Shown piece by piece: positions 57,490-64,000 of a DNA stretch of 64,000 bases. The notes beneath the pieces were generated by a model. That model worked only from the letters and a program-made list of their open reading frames with translations, was not told where the DNA came from and ran no database searches. How positions within the stretch are numbered: position 1 is the first letter of the stretch; each line of letters begins with the position of its first letter. The translations under genes were made by a program, and so were the position numbers. The DNA is from Mantis religiosa (lineage: Eukaryota > Arthropoda > Insecta > Mantodea > Mantidae): positions 276,552,756-276,616,755 of the forward strand of contig CM060950.1 in NCBI GenBank assembly GCA_030765055.1, in the 5' to 3' direction.

Positions 57490-58008
57490 TTGTATCATCC
57501 CAGAGCTACACACCTTTTCCAAAAAGTCTTCAAAGAACACAATATTACTTTGGCCCCACAGAACAAATTTAGTGTACAACACCTTTTGAAATCACATAAT
57601 ACAAAGGAGATACCCACAGGCAGAAAATCAGGAGTGTACCGGATAAATTGCAAGGACTGTGACAGGTTCTACATTGGAAAAACAAAAAGGAACGTGAACA
57701 TTAGGCTTAAAGAGCACTTTAGGAACATCGGGAATAAAGAAATAGATAAATCGGCGGTAGCGTACCATTTTTGGAAGGAAAATCATGACATAGAACGAGA
57801 AATTCACTTACTAAAAAGTGTCCAAGGTCCAGCTGTATTAACCACGTGGGAAAAAATCTTTATAAAGAAATATGAAAGTAAATTGTTTAATTTCGATACT
57901 ACCTTTGAAGACAACCCCAATTTCAAGTTCATCAAGATACCGACAGAGAGGCACCTATCACCTCCGAGGAGTTCACTGAACCGGCATCCATTAGTCGACA
58001 ACAGCTGA
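57490..58008 (+). CDS. PLE-B GIY-YIG endonuclease, 5'-truncated ORF
   Basis: The frame within the right copy reads HTFFQKVFKEHN-like linker sequence. It then carries the GIY motif SGVYRINCKDCDRFYIG with TKRNVNIRLKEHFRN, the AYHFWKENHDIE block, LTTWEKIFIKKY and KLFNFDTTF. It ends LVDNS at TGA 58006-58008, and that stop codon is part of the hammerhead core CTGATGA. Residues coded before 57490 in the longer open frame come from the opposite arm. RT is absent, so the copy is not autonomous. Confidence 0.83.
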   Translation: MYHPRATHLFQKVFKEHNITLAPQNKFSVQHLLKSHNTKEIPTGRKSGVYRINCKDCDRFYIGKTKRNVNIRLKEHFRNIGNKEIDKSAVAYHFWKENHDIEREIHLLKSVQGPAVLTTWEKIFIKKYESKLFNFDTTFEDNPNFKFIKIPTERHLSPPRSSLNRHPLVDNS

Positions 58009-58034
58009 TGATGTTAGGAAGATCCTAACGAAAC
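58002..58034 (+). ncRNA. hammerhead-ribozyme-like motif, PLE-B right arm
   Basis: Core CTGATGA (58005-58011), stem II GTTAGGA with TCCTAAC (7 bp), GAAAC, 2-nt loop GC, GTT, then CTAGG. Core, GAAA and stem III pairs are all consistent with an active type I fold. Stem I beyond two pairs is not obvious. Confidence 0.78.
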
Positions 58035-58900
58035 GCGTTCTAGGTAAATACTAGCAATAAATGGAGCATTGAGTATTAGTTCGACTCAAAATTGTAATAA
58101 TTTTGTGCTTCATTGTATCATAGTCCTTAAACAACAGAATAATGCTGTATATTTGTGTATGTGTGATTTGGTACTCTATCTTCTGAACATGAAGAAGGGA
58201 ACTTTTTCTAAGGATTACTGACCTGTCCTTGCTGGTATCTGATGGTTTATTTGTCCTGTATATATTATATCCCAGAATTATGAAATGAATATGTGGTACA
58301 AGTTTAGTCTCTGTCACTAAGAGTAGATCTGTATAGTGAGCAGAAATGAAATAGTTAATTTCAAAATATTTGTTAATAATTCCTTTGGAATTCCAAGTGC
58401 CAATGTTTCTCTGATAATTTCTATTCATTTTGAAAAAGTGGTCTTATTATTATTTGTATTAGTTTTCAAAACTTCAGCATATATGGTTTTAGGTGTAAAA
58501 ATGGAGTGACACTTATATTTTGGTTCTTCTGACATGTTTTGCTGCTGCTTGTTGCTTTTATCATTTGAATAAACATTCTGCACTTTTAGAGCAAAGTATA
58601 CATGTTTTAGAATTATATGTATAAAATTCCTTTGTAATTTGCTGTATGCTGCCGCATTGCAATCAACATATACTGGGGCATTTTAAAGTCCTTATGACAT
58701 TTGGTAGTTTCATGTGATTGGTCACATTTGACACATTGAGGCAATTTATGGTAATAAATTTTGAATGACCATTTTCTGAGGTTCGATGCATTGAATTATA
58801 TAACTTAGTCACATTTTGTATCGAGCAGTGGTCAAACATAATTATTAAATTTAAGTTCAAATGCAGAAATGAGCATAATATATGTGAATATAATTGCTTG

Positions 58901-59395
58901 ATGAATATAATAAAGTGTAAGTTTCAACATTTGTTATACTAAGCAAAGTTGTAGCAATAAGCTACGAGAATTAGAGAAAAGGTGAAGAATATTGTTGTTT
59001 TTGTTTTGAGCACACTAGCATTCAGTGCCAATACAGAGATTTCTTTTTGTTTATAATTAATACATGATATAGTATTAGCAGTGTAATGAATGTACTCGTA
59101 TATATTGCTTGCCAAAGTTCCAAATTGGTCTTAATACTAAATGTGTATATGTAAGGAGTTTGTACAGTGCCAATCAGTACAATTTAAAGCTCTTGCCAGA
59201 AAAACTGCATCAAATAGGATTTGAAACCATTAGTATACTGCACTATTCTAATGTCATGTTATAGATGTTTATAATAGTATAATTAATTTAAAGACCTGCT
59301 GTATCAACATTTCCCTTAATTTTACATAAAATGTTAGCAAACCTACACACATTAATTTCATGTGAACATTAGCTGTTGCATCTTGAATTAATATC

Positions 59396-59396
<1 letters not shown>
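58901..59396. other. intron sequence, nothing recognised
   Basis: AT-rich sequence without open frames of note. Confidence 0.45.

Positions 59397-59398
<2 letters not shown>

Positions 59399-59476
<78 letters not shown>
59399..59476. repeat. (TA)n microsatellite, about 78 bp
   Basis: An uninterrupted TA run. Confidence 0.95.
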
Positions 59477-59477
<1 letters not shown>

Positions 59478-59900
59478 GGGAAAAAAAGGAAGAGCAAAAC
59501 AGTTTTAAGCAAGTGAAAATCACAAAAGCATAAACATAAAATGGTAAAGCCATTAAAAATAAAGGAGTATGCTGGCTCAGCACTAGAATAATGGAAAAAA
59601 GTAACAGAAAAATGTAAAAGAGATTTACTTCAGATAGGTATAGATGCAATCATATGAAAGGAGTGTAATTAAATGCTATCATTTACTTAAAGCGAAATTT
59701 CAGATATGACATTAGCTTTGTTTGCCTTGAACATGAAACACTTATCTTGCACATTCGTGCAACATATTATGAAGCCAGTGCATCACTCAAGACCTTTATA
59801 TGAAGCCTGTAAGCATAAATAACACTGAACATGCCAAGCAGTGGTGCAGTGAAAGGTAGTGCTGTGCATTTCTGAATGTTGGGGAAAATCCCAAACTTAC
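59477..59900. other. intron sequence following the Kunitz exon
   Basis: Only the GTAAGT donor of the Kunitz exon (minus strand, 59895-59900) is recognised. Confidence 0.5.
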
Positions 59901-60113
59901 GCTGCACATCTGTTCTATCAGGTATTCCATAACCCTCTTGTAATATAACAGAACAGTATGCTAGACAAGTTTGGAAGTTCTTGAATCGGTTGAGATTTCC
60001 AGCACAGCCAGTGTAGATGAAAGGAATACAGGTCCTTCTTTCCTCATCAAAGTACCATCTCTTATAGTAGTTGCCTCTACATGGGCCAGTATCAACTGGT
60101 AATCGACAAATTG
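59901..60113 (-). CDS. Ppn: papilin exon: Kunitz domain (second in window)
   Basis: This 213-nt exon (phase 1 in and out) has an acceptor AG at 60114-60115 and a GTAAGT donor at 59895-59900. It encodes one Kunitz/BPTI domain with six Cys: ICRLP, GPCRGNY, RRTCIPF, YTGCAGN, QTCLAYC. The residue after the second Cys (P1 position) is Arg, which in BPTI-like inhibitors favours trypsin-like proteases. A short acidic linker (EGYGIPDRTDVQ) leads to the antistasin-like exon. Arthropod papilins carry strings of such single-exon Kunitz domains. Confidence 0.93.
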
Positions 60114-60398
60114 CTAGGGAAGGAATGTTAGCCACTTAAATTTTAGTTTCTGTGCTAAACAAAGATATTTATATTAAGTACTACATATGAACAATAAATT
60201 GATGTATTTTTGTACTGTATACTAGCTTTTTGTTTGCTTTATTTATATATAGATAAAAATAAAATAAAGTCTAGAGAGCAGTGGATAAGTTCTCAAGAAA
60301 TATTAAATTTTAAATAAAATATATTAATATAAAGATTCACAATATTGTATATTGTGAATACTGATAGTACTCCATGCTCTATATATTGCTACTGTTTA

Positions 60399-60438
60399 CC
60401 TAAAACAGTTTCGTTAAGACCTTTGCCACATCCTCAGC
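60399..60438 (-). ncRNA. degenerate hammerhead-like motif, left arm
   Basis: Minus strand: core CTGAGGA, a degraded stem II, GAAAC, loop TG, TTT. Not expected to be active. Confidence 0.45.
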
Positions 60439-60565
60439 TAATGTCGTCTTTGAATTTTGATTGGGTGAACTCGTTAGTGGTGATTGGAACATTTCTGTTG
60501 GTATACTGATGAACTTGAAGTTGGGGTTCACATCAAAGGTAGTGTTGAGAAATTGGCAGTTCAAA

Positions 60566-60609
60566 TTAGCTGAGGATCTTAAGAAGGTTCTAACAAAATG
60601 CGTTCTAGA
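60566..60609 (+). ncRNA. degenerate hammerhead-like motif, right arm
   Basis: Core CTGAGGA, weakened stem II, AAAAT in place of GAAAC, GC, GTT, CTAG. Not expected to be active. Confidence 0.45.
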
Positions 60610-60748
60610 TGAACACTAACAATATATGGAGCATGGAGTACTAGTTTGACTCAAAATTATATTAACTTTGTGCCTCATTGTATCAAAGTCCTTACTCATT
60701 AAGAAATTTTCATGTTAGAGACTTTTTGTACATTTTTCTGTATTATAC

Positions 60749-60961
60749 CTTGATGGGATAGTGCAGTATCATTGCCAATAGGTTGTGGTTCTTCCCGATG
60801 AAGACAGATGGCCTCACATTCCTCTAACGAGCTAAAGCGATTGCCATTTCCATTGCAACCACCATAGCCAAATTCTTCACATCCTCCAGTTGATGGATTA
60901 TAGTACCATTTTCTAAGATTTGCTCTACAGGGTCCAATGTCATATGGTAAACTGCACACAT
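60749..60961 (-). CDS. Ppn: papilin exon: Kunitz domain (first in window)
   Basis: This 213-nt exon (phase 1 in and out) has an acceptor AG at 60962-60963 and a GTATAA donor at 60743-60748. It encodes a Kunitz domain with six Cys: VCSLP, GPCRANL, GGCEEFGYGGCNGN, LEECEAIC. The P1 residue is Arg. The linker HREEPQPIGNDTALSHQ joins in frame to the next Kunitz exon (codon G plus CA). The donor GTATAA is weaker than GTAAGT. Earlier papilin exons (thrombospondin repeats, spacer, other Kunitz domains) must lie to the right of the window. Confidence 0.93.
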
Positions 60962-61949
60962 CTGTAACAGTTTATACAAGGCCTCAAAAATGTGCTTCCA
61001 TGTATCATATGGATTAAGGTTAATAAATTGTTCTTAAGTATTAATATGAATGTTATGTTTAAATGCATCAATTATTGTTTAAGTTATATACTTGCTAATT
61101 ACTGATAAATGCATTTTGGTAATGAAACTATGCCTATAAATATAACCACAAAATATGCATAATTACAAAATATAGAAAAGCTGCATGATGTATATCAATT
61201 AATAATTACTATCAATGTGAGAAAACTCAATTCAACTGTTTACCTATCCAGAAGAAAACATAGTTTATTGAAAAATTATTATTCCAGTGTAGTTACATAC
61301 TGAGAAACATTTTCTGTAGCCAATACAGTTTTTCAGTGATACTGACATAGGCAGAATTACATCATTATAGATAAATAATATATTTACAGATATAGTGTTA
61401 TAGTCAAATTTAATTAACTATTGAATTAAAAGGGTGGTGTGTTTTGAACATTGTGAATAATGAGTTTATACTTATTTGATATCTAATAACTAAAATCTTA
61501 AAAGATATTTTTCCTATTTAATTATAAAACCCTTAGATATGGATTCAATGCTACCTCCTTTTAATACCATTTATGTAAAAGACCACTGCAAATGGCTTCT
61601 GTATGTAAGGCTTGGATAAAATAGGCAAGGATTGGTAAAAAAATGTGGGGGGAAAAATACTTAATTTGTGAAAATTTATAAACAGTATTGAGATGGAAGA
61701 AGATTAATAGAAAGTAGATGATATCACAGCAACAGAAAGATGGTGAATAAACACTCATGGACAAAACTCAGGACTAAGAGGATACACAAGCCCAGAAGAC
61801 ACTGAATAGTAGGAATGAAACTACAATTCTTAAATATTTTTTATTTTATTCATATATGATATTAAGAAATAAAGAAACAGAGTAATATTAAAAATGAGTA
61901 AAATAAATGTTTATAAAAAAAGCTACAGCAAGAAGTAAGAGCATAAAGA
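60962..61949. other. intron sequence, nothing recognised
   Basis: AT-rich, with only short low-information frames. Confidence 0.45.
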
Positions 61950-62860
61950 GAAATTGGAATTGTTGAGCAAATGGGTGATGTTTCTGGGAAGACCCAATGC
62001 AAAGGTTGATAGAAACAATAGCTACTGTGGAGCAAGATATGAAACAAAGTAGTAAAGAAATGGTAGAATTAGGCAAATAAATGAAACAAAGTATGAAGAA
62101 AATGACAGAATTAAGGAAGGAGGTCAAAGAAAAAGAAATCCAAGGAAGAATTGAAATATAGCTTAGGGCAAAGAATGGGAAAATTGCAAAGAAAATAGGA
62201 GAAAGGAAAGAATGGAAGATTTAGCTAATTTAGAAAGAGATAGAAAGGAAAATTTAGCTGGCATAGGAAAAAAAATAAAACATTAAGTGGAAAGAACTAG
62301 AGGCAATTTAAAACAAGAAATAAAACAGATTATGGAAGAAATAAGATAAGATAAGATAAGATGCTTTATTGTCACATACGCTTACAGATAGTGAGTAAAA
62401 ACTCAGTAAACAGGTGACTCGTCAACAGTAGAAAATTTAAAATAATAATAATAATTACACAAAATAAGAATAACACTAAATAGAGTAGAAAATTAAACAA
62501 AACAGGAAAGAACTAGAATAAACAAAAGAATGGCCTCTGGCACATAATAAAACTATATACAAATAAACTAAAGTTGGACTTAGGAAAGAAAATAAACATT
62601 GTAGGAATAAATGTAAAGGGAAGATAAAAGTAAAAGTGAATTATTTAAAAATTCTACAAATGAAATGTATATTTTGAAATAAAATAGTGTAAAAGGAAAA
62701 TGAATGACACAACTTAGGGAAATGATAAAAGAAGAATTAGGACAATTCAAAAACAAGATTGTATAAGCAGAAGTACATTAAAAATAATTTAAGAGCTGGT
62801 AAAGAAAATAGGTAGCATAAAACTGAGTAAGTGCACTACAATAGTTAAAACAGAATAATG
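61950..62860 (+). pseudogene. possible decayed gag-like coiled-coil region
   Basis: Purine-rich plus strand. Frames read MKQSSKEMVELGK, KMTELRKEVKEKEI and KIAKKIGERKEWK, Lys/Glu-rich heptads reminiscent of the gag relic at 32090-33640, with many stops. A LINE tail interrupts it at 62341-62460. No capsid region was recognised, so the call is weak. Confidence 0.3.
62341..62460 (-). mobile_element. LINE 3' tail fragment with (ATCTT)n
   Basis: On the minus strand TGTGACAATAAAGCATCTT is followed by repeated ATCTT units, a typical LINE 3' terminus. Only the last 100 bp or so are present. Confidence 0.55.
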
Positions 62861-62908
62861 AAATGAAAAAAGCAAGGGGTGGAGAAACACAAATAAGAAG
62901 AGTAAGAG

Positions 62909-62961
62909 TTACTAAAATTAGGCAAATGAGTCAATCTTGTATATACTTTTCTCCACTTACA
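62909..62961 (+). repeat. copy of the TTACTAAAATTAGG repeat
   Basis: The longest match (about 53 bp) to the complement of the 114-218 element, through TGTATATACTTTTCTCCACT and TACA. Confidence 0.7.
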
Positions 62962-63505
62962 TTCTATATAAGAATAAAAATGCTTAAAAAAGTTAAGGAT
63001 GCATGCACACATGCACAACATGCAAAGCTTAACACTTATCACTCAAACACAAAATTATACAAATACATGTGGAAGAATAAAGTGGTAGCCATTTTATATA
63101 CATTACAGAATAGCTGACTGCACCAGAAATACAAGGTCAACACAAAAAGAAATTGCCAGATACAAAATGCAGAAACAGTCCACACAATCAAACAAAAAGG
63201 CAACATAGAAGCAGACAAAAAAAAAAAAACATTCAAAAAACACAAACACAAAAATGGAGAGTACAAAAATGTGAGGAGAGAGGTATGTGAAACCTAACAC
63301 CACATAAAAGACTACAAAAGAAGACAAAGGAGAATGCAAAATCCCAATGCAAGGAAACTTAAATGCTCAGTTTTATTATATATACAGGCTGGATCACCTA
63401 TAACTTGCACTACAAATATTTCTGAAAATTAATGTACAGATCTCTCAGTGTTAATTGGTAGTGAGGGAATGGTACTTATAGCAAATAAATTTTTTTTAAT
63501 AATAC
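62962..63505. other. intron sequence, nothing recognised
   Basis: A-rich plus strand. Minus-strand frames at 63039-63339 are Phe/Cys-rich and low in information. Confidence 0.45.
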
Positions 63506-64000
63506 TGTGACTTTGTGGGTTCGTGAAATGAAAAGTCCAATTACACCACTCAAAAATGTTCTTTATTTCCACCGACTTACAGTTAAACTCTTGCCAATTA
63601 CACAGAATTACGTAATGCACACAATTATGATTCACCAGCTCGTCCGTTACAATTTCACTTGCACTCGTAATTACGTACAATCTTCCAATGCTCTCACACA
63701 GTCTTCTCATCATACACTAGCACTGCATTCTTACACCAAGAACTGACTGATTGACTCACTAACTCACTAACTAACTCCTCTTGCACGACGTGTAGCTTAT
63801 ATAGGGTCTGCTTGCCGATCTGGAAGGTTCTCCATTAGATGAAATATCCCGTAAGTTCGAGAACACAGGTGGAACAGAAAGAGACGGTGCAGTGATGTTT
63901 TTTGTCACAGCCATCCCTTCTTAACGCTATAAGACAAACGAGGGGGTGGGGTGAACACCGACCCGTCTGCTGCTTGCCCAGTCTTCAGAGTGTTCTGACG
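63506..64000 (-). repeat. gypsy LTR, second locus (runs to the window edge)
   Basis: It matches the LTRs of 10729-16417 from TGTGACTTTGTGGGTTCG onward, with more differences and an insertion near 63750. About ten bases of its right end are outside the window. It could be a solo LTR or the left LTR of a second minus-strand element. Confidence 0.88.

Larger units (their letters stand above)
57055..58138. mobile_element. palindromic PLE-B insertion with perfect 12-bp target duplication
   Basis: Left arm 57055-57489 (minus) and right arm 57664-58100 (plus) are inverted copies. The unpaired 57490-57663 extends the plus copy upstream. Both outer ends carry hammerhead-like motifs, and the right side adds the tail GTGCTTCATTGTATCATAGT, CCTTAAACAACAGA. 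ATAATGCTGTAT at 57043-57054 and 58139-58150 is a perfect duplication. Removing the insert joins two parts of the Jockey endonuclease. Confidence 0.93.
55470..58900 (-). pseudogene. Jockey-type LINE relic (ORF1 end, endonuclease, RT start), interrupted by three insertions
   Basis: Read on the minus strand from 58900: ORF1 Cys/His knuckles (CDQSHETTKCH) near 58740. The endonuclease start at 58085-58430 reads IGTWNSKGIINK, LLLVTETKLVPH and GYNIYRTNKPS. After the PLE-B insertion the endonuclease continues near 56900-56960 (LVGGKLPTWGSN, in place of GGDFNAKH-type sequence) and near 56640-56690 (HPFNWHQYRDALDDL). Past the foldback element and PLE-A, the RT lead-in lies at about 55480-55800 (NRSIWKKSKYL, PSEINNTWFI, ILSTKKALGYNL). 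Many stops are present. The family is recognised by block order. Confidence 0.7.
60340..60700. mobile_element. decayed palindromic PLE-B-like insertion in a 635-bp intron
   Basis: Left arm (about 60340-60470, minus) and right arm (about 60560-60660, plus) match the outer parts of PLE-B with many changes (GCTCTATATATTGCTACTG, TAACAATATATGGAGCATGG). The B-type tail follows on the right (TTTGTGCCTCATTGTATC, AAAGTCCTTA). It ends about 45 bp from the donor of the Kunitz exon at 60749. Confidence 0.75.

Noticed and set aside
60749..60961. Kunitz exons as separate venom-type or secreted single-domain inhibitor genes
   Set aside because: Each exon is phase 1 to phase 1, has splice sites on both sides and joins in frame to papilin-type WAP and Ig exons. 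No start codon with signal peptide or stop codon belongs to either.

Overview
The window is eukaryotic, AT-rich and dominated by transposable elements, and it carries one host gene on the minus strand. Seven exons with matching splice phases encode two Kunitz domains, a Cys-rich antistasin-like domain, a WAP domain, one Ig domain split over two exons, and a second Ig domain followed by a Pro-rich linker. This is the C-terminal domain order of arthropod papilin, a secreted basement-membrane glycoprotein. The upstream part of the gene lies beyond position 64000 and the last exons lie before position 1. The papilin layout, the huge introns and the element families (Penelope-like, Jockey, CR1-like, Ty3/gypsy, hAT, mariner, Tigger, tRNA-derived SINEs) suggest an insect with a large genome. 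A polyneopteran such as a cockroach or termite is a guess, not a proof.

Layout. 1-4.9 kb: a decayed ZBED-type hAT broken by a SINE and two Penelope-like (PLE) insertions, then a LINE fragment. 5.3-5.8 kb: papilin Ig exon. 6.7-8.0 kb: a mariner-like element holding a palindromic PLE. 8.7-10.1 kb: a TIR-bounded element holding two SINEs and a PLE end. 10.2-10.4 kb: papilin Ig exon. 10.7-16.4 kb: a complete Ty3/gypsy element with 490-bp LTRs. 21.2-23.0 kb: a 1.9-kb palindromic PLE. 23.4-24.0 kb: papilin Ig and WAP exons. 25-31 kb: two head-to-head Jockey-type LINEs. 31-34.5 kb: a gag relic and a hAT fragment. 34.6-39.4 kb: a PLE split by a complete hAT with 8-bp target duplication. 39.5-41.3 kb: LINE fragments, a palindromic PLE and nested (TCA)n-tailed repeats. 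42.5-43.5 kb: Tigger relic. 44.2-47.9 kb: CR1-like LINE. 50.0-50.3 kb: papilin antistasin-like exon. 50.6-52.5 kb: palindromic PLE. 53.3-54.7 kb: a (CA)n and an 840-bp (AAT)n array. 55.5-58.9 kb: a Jockey relic cut by a PLE mini-palindrome, a 52-bp-TIR foldback element and a palindromic PLE. 59.9-61.0 kb: two papilin Kunitz exons with a decayed PLE palindrome between them. 63.5 kb to the end: a second copy of the gypsy LTR.

Most striking pattern. At least five PLE families (called A-E here) end in hammerhead-ribozyme-like motifs that overlap or directly follow the end of the GIY-YIG endonuclease ORF. Families A-D repeatedly occur as head-to-head palindromes: two 3' ends face outward, one side alone carries an extra 25-45-bp tail, and the whole is framed by 9-12-bp target-site duplications. 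Several insertions keep only the terminal palindrome. The hammerhead-PLE link is established for Penelope-like elements. The uniform palindromic architecture across unrelated families, and the shared Ala-Glu-Asp reading frame through the ribozyme core, are what deserve a second look.

The only gene likely to act for the host is papilin. Nearly every element ORF carries stops, frameshifts or truncation.
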